NCBI GenBank assembly: GCA_017546785.1
Contig: JAFYRW010000012.1
Coordinates: 1 to 59,966 of the forward strand
Source: Bacteroidaceae bacterium
GTDB lineage: Bacteria > Bacteroidota > Bacteroidia > Bacteroidales > Bacteroidaceae
Direction of reading: 5' to 3'
Length of the DNA stretch: 59,966 nucleotides
Shown one piece after another: positions 52,064 through 59,175 of this stretch (position 1 is the stretch's first letter; every line of letters starts with the position of its first letter). A model generated the notes under the pieces. That model had not been told where the DNA came from. It worked only from the letters and a program-made list of their open reading frames with translations, and made no database searches. Position numbers and translations under genes: made by a program.

Positions 52064-53006
52064 AATATTGAGAGATTGGTCGCTCCCTATCGCAATGATG
52101 GTTGGAGTATTGACCTATCTGCTATTTGTGAATATCCCCTGCCTATATGCGGCCCGCGATTTTGCAAATAAGGTAGTATCGTTTATGCAGCCTGCGCTCA
52201 TATTCCTTATTCTCTTTGTTACTTTCTGTAAGATAAATATCCGTGAGCTGCGTCTCGAACGTTGGCACTTTATTCTGCTCTTCTTTCAGCTGATGCTCTT
52301 TGTGGGGCTGTCGCTGGTGGTTGTATTCACAGATAATCTGCCGCATATAGCCCGTCTGCTTCTCGAGGCAGCAATGCTCTGCCTTGTCTGTCCTACAGCA
52401 ACGGCTGCCGCCGTAATAACCGCAAAATTGGGAGGAAGCGCTGCCTCGCTAATCTCCTATACTATGCTCATTAATTTCTCGGTGGCACTCTTTGTGCCAT
52501 TCTTCCTCACATTGTCCAATCCAATGGAGGGAGTATCGTTCCTCTCTACCTTTCTGCAGATAATGGGCAAGGTGTTCCCTCTGCTTATATGCCCGCTTAT
52601 CGCCGCTGAGCTTGTGCGCAAGCTGCTCCCATCGCTGCATACTCTTCTAGTGCAGAAGGGACGTAATATACCCTTTTCCCTGTGGCTGGTAGCCCTTGCC
52701 CTTGCAATAGCAATGACCACACGCGCCATTGCTAACAGCAACGTATCTGTTCTTACAATGGCTGCAATAGCTCTTGTGTCGCTCGTATGCTGCGTGGTAC
52801 AATTTGCCTACGGACGCTTCGTGGGCCGTCGCTACGGCGAGTGCATCACAGGTGGTCAGGCGCTCGGACAAAAGAACACAGTATTTGCAATATGGCTAGC
52901 CTATACTTTTATGACACCTATAACAGCGCTTGCTGGCGGATTTTACAGCGTGTGGCACAATGTTATAAATACGTGGCAACTATATAAAAAGAATCACTCT
53001 GAATGA
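52050..53006 (+). CDS. BASS-family (bile acid:sodium symporter-like) transporter
   Basis: 318 residues, about nine membrane segments. The ending motif GGQALGQKNTVFAIWLAYTFMTP and the CPTATAAAVITAKLGG stretch resemble the sodium-binding crossover region of BASS transporters. Substrate unknown; being coupled to an aromatic biosynthesis and NAD-repair operon suggests an organic acid, but this is inference. The ATG at 52050 lies inside nnr; a GTG at 52044 is also in frame. Confidence 0.8.
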   Translation: MNLYKILRDWSLPIAMMVGVLTYLLFVNIPCLYAARDFANKVVSFMQPALIFLILFVTFCKINIRELRLERWHFILLFFQLMLFVGLSLVVVFTDNLPHIARLLLEAAMLCLVCPTATAAAVITAKLGGSAASLISYTMLINFSVALFVPFFLTLSNPMEGVSFLSTFLQIMGKVFPLLICPLIAAELVRKLLPSLHTLLVQKGRNIPFSLWLVALALAIAMTTRAIANSNVSVLTMAAIALVSLVCCVVQFAYGRFVGRRYGECITGGQALGQKNTVFAIWLAYTFMTPITALAGGFYSVWHNVINTWQLYKKNHSE

Positions 53007-53054
53007 TATAACACGACAGCAGGCGACTAATTTAGTCGCCTGCTGCGTGTTATA
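53007..53054. terminator. Long bidirectional hairpin between convergent operons
   Basis: Arms TATAACACG (53007-53015) and CAGCAGGCGACTAA (53017-53030) pair with TTAGTCGCCTGCTG (53032-53045) and CGTGTTATA (53046-53054): 23 pairs with one bulged A. It follows the transporter stop codon directly and separates it from the convergent porin gene. T-runs are weak. Confidence 0.75.
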
Positions 53055-53115
53055 AGACTATTATTGCAGAGAATCTATCTTCTTATCGTTATTTCTGCAG
53101 TAATATTTCTCTCTC

Positions 53116-54369
53116 TTAGAAATTATATTTTACCATAGCACATATACGGTGGTTGGTCACGGTGTGTGTGCTCTTTATAGCAGCGTTACTGTTGGTTGCT
53201 TTTTCGCCGTATCCAACAGTGGTAGGCTCATACTCCAATCCTATCTGCATTGCATTCTGTGTGTAAAGGATGCTGGGAGCGATGCGCCAGTAGTAGTCTA
53301 TATTGTCGTATCCGCGAATGTACATCTTGTCGGTAAGTACATCCTTGTTGCAGCCTAGATTCTTGCCGTAACCGCCGAACAGGCAATATGTGAGCGAGCC
53401 TTTTTCCAGTTTCTGTTTGTAAGTGGCGTCAATCCAATAGGTGATGCTGTTCAACGATGTATATTCCCACTCGCCGTCCTCTTTGATATTCGATACAGCG
53501 TATCCGCTGAGCATATTGAGATGTCCCGCATTCTGTGCGTATGTAGCGCGTGTCTTTATACCCCAGTTGTTGCCTTTGTACGACAGGAAAAGGGTGGGCG
53601 AGTAGCTTGTTATAAGAGCTTTGCTCAGTGTCTTTTCGCTTGTTACGGTGTTTATATATTCGTTGCGGGGCTTCAGTGTGAGAATATCTACTCCGGCACC
53701 GGCCATAAAGCCGCCGTTCTTGTACATAAGCTGAATGTAACCCTCGGGGATAATGGCCTTACGGGCATATTCGTACGATGAACCAGAAGGACCGTTCGAT
53801 GTATACTGGAACTGATACAATGCTGTTGCGGTGAATGTGAATCCTTTGGCAACAAAGTTGTATCTTACCTGAGGTGAGCGGCTGAAGGGGGTGAAAGGTG
53901 AGCCGGTAGCAAGGCTGAATACGTCGGGCATCATATCACCCATCATCGGGTGCCACGCCTGACCTATCAAAAGATTGTGGTTCTTCCAGTCCATCTTTGC
54001 ATAAGCCTGTCTTATGCGTAGTACGTAGTTGTTGCTGCCGAATCCAGCAAGGTCTGTCTCAATCTTAGCCGACGTAGCAGCATTCAGAAATTCAGGTCCA
54101 GTGACATTCAATCCCAATCGAGTGGTTACGCTCAAAAGGTGAATATCGCCGCGTGCGTTGATATCCTCTCCCGATGGCTGTTTGTCCCAATCTTTAGGAA
54201 TCATATTGAACTGGTCACTGTTGCTGCTGAAATTTTCGCGTGAGTCAAAGTCTATGTAGTTACGCACGAATCCATAGAATTTAAACGAAATAGGGCTCTG
54301 TTTCTTCTCCTGCGCAGAGCCCAAAAGAGCAATGGCGGCGAGCATCGTAAATAAAAATATCTTTTTCAT
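53116..54369 (-). CDS. Outer-membrane beta-barrel porin
   Basis: 417 residues with a signal peptide (cleavage near GSAQE) and the alternating pattern of a beta-barrel, ending in an aromatic residue (MVKYNF), as outer-membrane proteins do. SFKFYGFVRNYIDFDSRE near the N-terminus and RIRQAYAKMDWKNHNLLIGQ resemble DcaP/OprP-like porins for organic acids or phosphate. The gene lies 22 bases after an SLC13 carrier in the same direction, so the two may act in series on the same substrate. Confidence 0.8.
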   Translation of the reverse strand: MKKIFLFTMLAAIALLGSAQEKKQSPISFKFYGFVRNYIDFDSRENFSSNSDQFNMIPKDWDKQPSGEDINARGDIHLLSVTTRLGLNVTGPEFLNAATSAKIETDLAGFGSNNYVLRIRQAYAKMDWKNHNLLIGQAWHPMMGDMMPDVFSLATGSPFTPFSRSPQVRYNFVAKGFTFTATALYQFQYTSNGPSGSSYEYARKAIIPEGYIQLMYKNGGFMAGAGVDILTLKPRNEYINTVTSEKTLSKALITSYSPTLFLSYKGNNWGIKTRATYAQNAGHLNMLSGYAVSNIKEDGEWEYTSLNSITYWIDATYKQKLEKGSLTYCLFGGYGKNLGCNKDVLTDKMYIRGYDNIDYYWRIAPSILYTQNAMQIGLEYEPTTVGYGEKATNSNAAIKSTHTVTNHRICAMVKYNF

Positions 54370-54391
54370 AGTATAAGAATTATTCTGTTGT

Positions 54392-55837
54392 TTAATTGTT
54401 GAAGAATCCTGCTTGTCCTATAAAGATGAGCAATGAGTAACCCAATGCAATTGATATACAGCCTATAATTATTCCCACCGTTGCCATTTGCGACGACTTT
54501 ATGAGTCCCGTAGAGTAGGCTATAGCATTGGGAGGGGTGCTTATAGGCAGAGCCATTGCAAAAGATGCCGACAGCGCGATGCCGATGAGCAGTGTGCCCA
54601 CTCCGCCGTAGCCGTCGAGCAGAGGCTTCATTCCCTCGCCTACAGCGGCAAGGATAGGAATCATAAGTGCGGCAGCTGCCGAGTTTGATATAAATGTCGA
54701 TAATAGCCAGCAGATAATTCCGCTGCCGATGATTACCAGCATCACGGGCCACTCGGTGAAGCTGAACGACGACACAAGAGTCTTTGCAAGGCCTGTCTTG
54801 TCCATTCCAACGCCAAGAGCGAATCCTCCGGCAACCATCCACAGCACAGCCCAGTCAATATCTCTAAGGTCGCGCGCCTTAATGATGCGTGTGGCACAGA
54901 ATACTCCCACGGGGATAAGCGCAACAACGTATGAGTTTATTCCTGTAACCTTCTCGAGCATCCACAAAAGGATGGTTACAGCAAGCGTGATATAAATTAC
55001 GTATGTTCTCCAGCCTTTTGTCGCGCCGCCCTCAATCTTGAGATGAATCTCCTTTGATGTGAATTTGAACATCTTTCTTAAAAGGAACCAGGCTATGAAA
55101 AGAATAACCAGCATAAGGGGGAACATAACGAATGTCCAATCGTCGAATCCTATCCTCATATTAAGACCCTCGGTGTCGTTTAGATAGCCCAAAGCAATGC
55201 CGTTGGGGGGCGTTCCGATGGGCGTTGCTATACCACCGATATTTGCGCCGATGGGGATTGCAAGAGCAAGCGCCGCGCGTCCCTTCTCGTTCTGTGGCAA
55301 CGACTTTAGTACTGGAGTGAGGAACGTAAGCATCATTGCAGCGGTAGCTGTGTTGCTGACAAACATAGAGAATATTGCCGTAACAAGCATAAAGCCCAAC
55401 AGCACCACGTTGGAGCGTGTGCCGAAAGGCTTCAGCATAGCACGCGCAAGAGTAATGTCCACTCCACTCTTTGAGGCTACAAGAGCAAGGATGAATCCAC
55501 CCAAAAAGAGCATAATCGTCTGGTCGGCAAAGGTTGCCATAATGTCCTTATAGCTTATAAGCTCGGTCCTGTTTATGTCATCTATCAGGAACGATATTCC
55601 ACTGTTGGAGACAGTGAGCAGCATAATGACAATAATAAGCAACGACGTTGTCCACGCAGGGACAGCCTCAAGAATCCACATTGCAGCGGCAAAGACAAAT
55701 ATTGCAATAACACGCTGCTGAAGCACTGTAAGATCGTTGATGCCAAAAGCATCAGCCGGAAGGAACCACACTGTGGCCGTTAGAATGAGCACAAAAAGAA
55801 TCTTGATGATTCTGGCGTACTTCTTGAAAAACCTCAT
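54392..55837 (-). CDS. SLC13/DASS family sodium-coupled carboxylate transporter
   Basis: 481 residues, about 11-12 membrane segments. The two SNT-type sodium motifs are visible: SNTATAAMM in the first half and SNSAAAALMIP in the second, with GTPPNGIALGY and STPPNAIAYSTG nearby. Such carriers import di- or tricarboxylates (succinate, fumarate, malate, citrate) or sulfate. Own promoter upstream; the porin gene follows. Confidence 0.92.
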   Translation of the reverse strand: MRFFKKYARIIKILFVLILTATVWFLPADAFGINDLTVLQQRVIAIFVFAAAMWILEAVPAWTTSLLIIVIMLLTVSNSGISFLIDDINRTELISYKDIMATFADQTIMLFLGGFILALVASKSGVDITLARAMLKPFGTRSNVVLLGFMLVTAIFSMFVSNTATAAMMLTFLTPVLKSLPQNEKGRAALALAIPIGANIGGIATPIGTPPNGIALGYLNDTEGLNMRIGFDDWTFVMFPLMLVILFIAWFLLRKMFKFTSKEIHLKIEGGATKGWRTYVIYITLAVTILLWMLEKVTGINSYVVALIPVGVFCATRIIKARDLRDIDWAVLWMVAGGFALGVGMDKTGLAKTLVSSFSFTEWPVMLVIIGSGIICWLLSTFISNSAAAALMIPILAAVGEGMKPLLDGYGGVGTLLIGIALSASFAMALPISTPPNAIAYSTGLIKSSQMATVGIIIGCISIALGYSLLIFIGQAGFFNN

Positions 55838-55926
55838 AAAATAAATGTTTAAGTGAAGCGTATGGTGTCCTTTCTTCTCCCCAAAAAGTTAAAAACCGTT
55901 TGGCTGATTAAAAGAATAGTAACGCA

Positions 55927-55957
55927 CGAAGATAAGTCAAAGAGACGAACTTGCAAA
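55927..55957 (-). promoter_or_regulatory. Promoter of the SLC13-porin operon
   Basis: On the minus strand TTTG (55957-55954), 19 bases, then TATCTTCG (55934-55927): a good -33 and a -7 variant, about 90 bases before the start codon. Confidence 0.6.
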
Positions 55958-56087
55958 AAACTATTGCGCTATTTTTAAAAAGTTCTATAATTGCTCATAA
56001 TTACCATTATGAACATTACTAAAAATAGGATGGTGGATACAAAAAATACGATAAACATTTGATACAAAATTTGCATTGTTTGGCTAA

Positions 56088-56303
56088 ATATTCTGCGCTT
56101 GCTTTAAAAAATATTGAAGCAAGCTTCATATTTGGGATTATGCCCAATTTTGGCTGCACTCGTTGCGAATTAAAGTGAACTTTATTCACTCGTTTGCACA
56201 AAATTTCTCGCTCGCTTGTATCTTATTTGAGATAAATCTCGAATATATTCTGCGCTCGCTGTGAAAAATATTGAAACAAGTTTCATATTTCTCGCTCGCT
56301 TGT
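56088..56303. repeat. Array of small hairpin repeats upstream of the aldo/keto reductase
   Basis: Two 46-base copies (56088-56133 and 56245-56290) match at 41 positions. Each holds a short inverted repeat around an AA centre: TGAAGC-AA-GCTTCA in the first and TGAAAC-AA-GTTTCA in the second. Two further inverted repeats lie between (GTGAA/TTCAC near 56176-56189 and GAGAT-AA-ATCTC at 56229-56240), separated by CTCGCT-type spacers; ATTTCTCGCTCGCTTGT occurs twice (56203-56219, 56287-56303). The whole gap 55838-56340 holds no credible gene. Confidence 0.65.
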
Positions 56304-56340
56304 TATTATATTTGAAAAAAAATAAAAGAATCAGCATTTT

Positions 56341-57339
56341 ATGAAGGAGTATATTGCCTCTGCAACAAGGTACTATGCTGCCGACGAAATTTACCGTCGT
56401 TGCGGCAACAGTGGCGTGCTGCTACCAAAGGTTAGTCTCGGCTTCTGGCAGAATTTCGGTATCGATGCCTCGTATGAGAATTCTCGCGCGATAGCACGCT
56501 TGGCATTCGACAATGGAGTGACACATTTCGACCTTGCCAATAACTACGGACCTCCTCCGGGAGCAGCCGAGGAACTGTTGGGGCGTATGCTGAAAGAGGA
56601 TTTTGCATCCTACCGCGATGAACTTTTCATTGCTACAAAGGCCGGCTATGATATGTGGCAAGGGCCTTATGGCAGCTGGGGCTCGCGCAAGCATCTTGTA
56701 TCGAGCATCGACCAGAGCCTCTCGCGTATGCAGCTCGATTATGTGGACCTTTTCTATATTCATCGCTACGACCCTGTGACACCGCTCGACGAGACACTGC
56801 AGGCGCTTGTCGATATTGTGCGTTCGGGAAAGGCTCTTTATATAGGTGTGTCACGATGGCCTCTCGATGCCTTTAAGTATGCCAATGACTTTCTGCGTGC
56901 GCGTGGCGTGCCGCCTCTTATCTTTCAGGGCCGTCTGAACCTGCTCGACAGAGCAGTGCAGGAAGAGGGCGTTCCTGCCTATTGCAAAGCCGAGGGAGTA
57001 GGCTTTATCTCCTTCTCGGCGCTTGCTCAGGGACTGCTTACAGGGCGTTACCTCAATGGTGTCCCCGACGACTCACGTATGGCGCGCAACGGCTCGCTGC
57101 AGCGCGACAAGCTCTCCCCTCAACTGCTTGAATACCTTAATAAACTGAATTCAATGGCTGTAGAGCGAGGGGAGACGCTTGCTACAATGTCGCTCGCGTG
57201 GGTACTTGCACAAGAGGGTGTTACGTCGCTGCTTGTAGGCGCGCGCACCCCCGAACAATTTGCCGAGTCGCTACGCAGCATAAAGCTCTCGCAAGAGATA
57301 TGCAACGACCTACCCCTTTACCCTCACAAGGTTTTTTAA
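56341..57339 (+). CDS. Aldo/keto reductase (YghZ/GAP-reductase-like)
   Basis: 332 residues, TIM barrel. The catalytic tetrad is complete: Asp64 and Tyr69 (FDLANNYGPPPGAAEE), Lys100 (IATKAGYDMWQGPYG) and His141 (YIHRYDP). The motif GPYGSWGSRKHL is typical of the L-glyceraldehyde 3-phosphate reductase group (YghZ), often detoxifying methylglyoxal. FQGRLNLLDR replaces the more usual NQ-Y-NL pattern of that group. Monocistronic, followed by a terminator. Confidence 0.88.
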   Translation: MKEYIASATRYYAADEIYRRCGNSGVLLPKVSLGFWQNFGIDASYENSRAIARLAFDNGVTHFDLANNYGPPPGAAEELLGRMLKEDFASYRDELFIATKAGYDMWQGPYGSWGSRKHLVSSIDQSLSRMQLDYVDLFYIHRYDPVTPLDETLQALVDIVRSGKALYIGVSRWPLDAFKYANDFLRARGVPPLIFQGRLNLLDRAVQEEGVPAYCKAEGVGFISFSALAQGLLTGRYLNGVPDDSRMARNGSLQRDKLSPQLLEYLNKLNSMAVERGETLATMSLAWVLAQEGVTSLLVGARTPEQFAESLRSIKLSQEICNDLPLYPHKVF

Positions 57340-57356
57340 TAATAAGGTATAAAGAT

Positions 57357-57399
57357 AAGGCTCAAGGTTCACAGTCGCAAACTGCAAATCTTGAGCCTT
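57357..57399. terminator. Intrinsic terminator between the reductase and the XRE gene
   Basis: AAGGCTCAAG (57357-57366) pairs with CTTGAGCCTT (57390-57399); T/A-rich flanks on both sides suit the convergent genes. Confidence 0.7.
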
Positions 57400-57424
57400 T
57401 ATAGTATCCTGCTGTCGGCGGCGG

Positions 57425-57625
57425 TCAATCACCCTCTTCCAACGAAAATATATCATCGACCGACTTTGAAAAATAGCGCGCAATCTTTAGTGCAAGCAGG
57501 GTAGAGGGGACAAACTTCCCTGTTTCTATCGCATTTATCGTCTGACGGCTCACACCAATCGCATCGGCCAACTGCTGCTGAGAAATACGCACAATGGCGC
57601 GTTCAACCCTTATATTATTCTTCAT
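57425..57625 (-). CDS. XRE-family helix-turn-helix regulator
   Basis: 66 residues, little more than a DNA-binding domain. ISQQQLADAIGVSRQTINAIETGKFVPSTLLALKIARYF is a classical HTH_3 fold (about residues 14-52); the C-terminal SVDDIFSLEEGD is typical of short YozG-type regulators. Its start overlaps the end of the upstream membrane protein gene by 11 bases, so the two form a pair. Confidence 0.9.
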   Translation of the reverse strand: MKNNIRVERAIVRISQQQLADAIGVSRQTINAIETGKFVPSTLLALKIARYFSKSVDDIFSLEEGD

Positions 57626-58028
57626 TGTTGCGGAAATATTTGTGCATATTATAACGGAACAGAATTATGTAGGCCAAAAGTACAAAATATTGAGCTATTG
57701 AAAGCACATATACATAATAAAAGCCATACATAATCAATGAAAGCAACACAATGATAATGCTGTTGAGGATAAAAGACTTTATCATAGCATCCATACGCAA
57801 CGAATTTATAAATTCATCCTCGACACTCTCTTTCGAAAATGCCACCATAAAAAGACCGGCAAGAGTGCCTATTATCGCAATGTTTGCTTTTAAGGCCATC
57901 CACGGCTGAAAATCTATAGGCAAATATTGTTCTATAAAGATAAGGTATAGCCCTAAAAATGCACAAACAGCGAAAATGAACCACCCTGCTGTGCGACACC
58001 ATTTTGGTAAAAGCCATAAATTTTTCAT
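57615..58028 (-). CDS. Four-span membrane protein paired with the XRE regulator
   Basis: 137 residues with about four membrane segments (near 13-30, 44-62, 86-105 and 109-128) and a positively charged C-terminus (RYNMHKYFRNNEE). No enzymatic motif. Such short membrane proteins next to one-domain XRE regulators recur in Firmicutes and Bacteroidota; the membrane partner may modulate the regulator, but the mechanism is not established. A promoter lies at 58097-58127. Confidence 0.75.
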   Translation of the reverse strand: MKNLWLLPKWCRTAGWFIFAVCAFLGLYLIFIEQYLPIDFQPWMALKANIAIIGTLAGLFMVAFSKESVEDEFINSLRMDAMIKSFILNSIIIVLLSLIMYGFYYVYVLSIAQYFVLLAYIILFRYNMHKYFRNNEE

Positions 58029-58096
58029 AATACACTATTTAAAAGGTTAATAATCGATTGTTGTATTATTTGCCAGCTAACAATAATTTTTCGCCT

Positions 58097-58127
58097 CAAA
58101 TGTAAAGTGTAATTTACAATTATACAA
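58097..58127 (-). promoter_or_regulatory. Promoter of the membrane protein-XRE pair
   Basis: On the minus strand TTG (58127-58125), 20 bases, then TACATTTG (58104-58097), about 70 bases before the start codon. Confidence 0.65.
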
Positions 58128-58232
58128 GTATTATGGATAAAATTTGTATTAAGCTTTACAAAATACCTTTAAAATTAGTTGGTAATTTCCGAATGATTCG
58201 GTAGATGGCAATATCTTATACCCGATGAGGTG

Positions 58233-58391
58233 CAAAACAAAAACTTTCATTGTGTTCAACCGCCTAAATGAATATAGGGATACTATTTAGGTAAAAATAA
58301 ATGCTTTTGTTTTGTACTCCTTTCGCTTTGCGCTATATTCGTATCTGATAGAGTTTGTAATTTGCTGTGTTTGTGGAGCAGATAATGCTCC
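58233..58391 (+). repeat. Nested inverted repeats in a gene-free stretch
   Basis: CAAAACAAAA (58233-58242) pairs with TTTTGTTTTG (58305-58314); inside it CCTAAAT (58263-58269) pairs with ATTTAGG (58285-58291). A further hairpin GGAGCA-GATAA-TGCTCC follows at 58375-58391. No gene is seen from 58029 to 58463. The nested arms could be an RNA fold or the remains of a small mobile element. Confidence 0.45.
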
Positions 58392-58463
58392 TTAATATGT
58401 GAGAACAAAGCGTAAACGCTCTTTTAATGCTATAATAGCGCAATTATTTTAATGTTGTAATTT

Positions 58464-58541
58464 ATGAGAGTAACAAGAATCGTTCATCCGGTTGGGCAAG
58501 GTGCTTTTTATACAGAAAAGATAGAAGGTAAGTTTATATGA
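58464..58541 (+). pseudogene. 25-codon fragment resembling the start of an MBL-fold-like protein
   Basis: An ATG opens MRVTRIVHPVGQGAFYTEKI and stops after 25 codons. The HPVGQGAFYTE stretch resembles, by recollection, the N-terminus of metallo-beta-lactamase-fold proteins seen in Bacteroidales islands. Nothing downstream continues the domain in any frame, so it is either a truncated remnant or a small peptide gene. Confidence 0.35.
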
Positions 58542-58580
58542 GTTTACCCTACTCGTTATGAATTTTTAACATTTAATCCG

Positions 58581-58588
58581 TATCTTTG
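58581..58588 (+). promoter_or_regulatory. -7 element of the small dual-ORF unit
   Basis: TATCTTTG is an exact TAnnTTTG match. At the expected -33 position there is TATG (58557-58560), one base from TTTG. Transcription would begin near 58593, at the first bases of the inverted repeat. Confidence 0.6.
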
Positions 58589-58635
58589 CAAAAAGTCAGA
58601 GGTTCTCTTTATACAATCCCGAATTTTCTCCCAAT

Positions 58636-58665
58636 ATGCTTAATAAGGAAAGGAGGTGTTGCTGA
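58636..58665 (+). CDS. Nine-residue leader ORF
   Basis: ATG at 58636 encodes MLNKERRCC and ends in TGA (58663-58665). It covers the Shine-Dalgarno of the next ORF and shares one base with its ATG (TGATG), the layout expected for coupled or attenuated translation. Expression is unproven. Confidence 0.35.
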   Translation: MLNKERRCC

Positions 58666-58763
58666 TGAAGAGAAAATATATTGAACACATTAAGGAACAA
58701 TATATTCAGAAGACAGATAAAGGCATCCAAGTTGTCACTGTCTTTGAACGAATCTATTTGTAA
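58665..58763 (+). CDS. 32-residue small ORF with strong Shine-Dalgarno
   Basis: Starts at ATG 58665 and encodes a basic peptide beginning MKRKYIEHIKEQYIQK and ending VFERIYL. The AGGAGGTG 7-8 bases upstream is near-ideal, which is exceptional here since the other genes lack Shine-Dalgarno sequences. No family is recognised; the helix-prone, amphipathic composition is compatible with a regulatory or toxic peptide, without further evidence. Confidence 0.5.
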   Translation: MKRKYIEHIKEQYIQKTDKGIQVVTVFERIYL

Positions 58764-58852
58764 TAATTGAATGTTCATATTACCTCTGACTTTATTACTT
58801 TTTTTAACATTTTATTACAATATCCTGTCAATCAATTATTTACTCTCTCAAG

Positions 58853-58889
58853 CCACCTAATCTCCACAGATTTTAGGTGGTTTCTTTGT
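58853..58889 (+). terminator. Intrinsic terminator downstream of the small unit
   Basis: CCACCTAA (58853-58860) pairs with TTAGGTGG (58873-58880), followed by TTTCTTTG. Confidence 0.7.
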
Positions 58890-59120
58890 ATATAGAATAA
58901 CCTTGCTGGTTATTATGTATGAAAAAAATAGGCAAAGTATGAGCGCAGGAAATTTCATCTTCGTAAAATGGTCATTGAAGAAATTGTATTCAAAGGATGG
59001 TTCCATACCAATAGTGGATGGACTTATGGAGCCATCATAAAGAAAACTCGTATCTAAATTTCCTTGCGTTCTACTTGCCTATTCCTCTATACACCTATTT
59101 TTGCCAAGCAATTTTTCTCA
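58881..59120. other. Gene-poor stretch before the transposase
   Basis: Two overlapping short ORFs can be read: 41 codons at 58915-59040 and 29 codons at 58968-59057 (the latter contains GWFHTNSGWTYGAIIKKTR). Neither matches a family I recognise, and both cannot be real. A left terminal repeat of the insertion sequence probably lies in this stretch but cannot be identified without the right end. Confidence 0.3.
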
Positions 59121-59175
59121 CCAAAGTTTATGTAAGCAAACATTAATGTTTGCTTATGAAAGATATAAACTTTGG
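59121..59175 (+). promoter_or_regulatory. Long hairpin containing the transposase start codon
   Basis: Outer arms CCAAAGTTTAT (59121-59131) and ATAAACTTTGG (59165-59175) enclose a perfect 24-bp palindrome (arms 59133-59144 and 59145-59156) whose last base is the A of the start ATG. In the mRNA this would bury the start codon region, a way to limit transposase translation from read-through transcripts. Confidence 0.6.

Larger units (their letters stand above)
58592..58805 (+). ncRNA. Candidate structured RNA enclosing two tiny ORFs
   Basis: AAAGTCAGAGGT (58592-58603), at the expected 5' end of the transcript, is perfectly complementary to ACCTCTGACTTT (58782-58793), which is followed by seven T (58799-58805). 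The closed domain of about 200 bases holds two overlapping ORFs behind a strong Shine-Dalgarno (AGGAGGTG). ACCTCT could also pair with GGAGGT of the Shine-Dalgarno, so two exclusive folds are possible. Inference from sequence alone; it could also be a transposon-like element with 12-bp terminal repeats. Confidence 0.45.

Noticed and set aside
56019..56201. 60-codon minus-strand frame in the repeat array
   Set aside because: It is made up largely of the hairpin repeats and has no protein features.
58596..58778. 60-codon minus-strand frame opposite the small dual-ORF unit
   Set aside because: No promoter or ribosome binding site on that strand; the plus strand has both.
58915..59057. Two overlapping short ORFs (41 and 29 codons) before the transposase
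   Set aside because: No ribosome binding site or recognised family, and they exclude each other; listed only as part of the gene-poor stretch.
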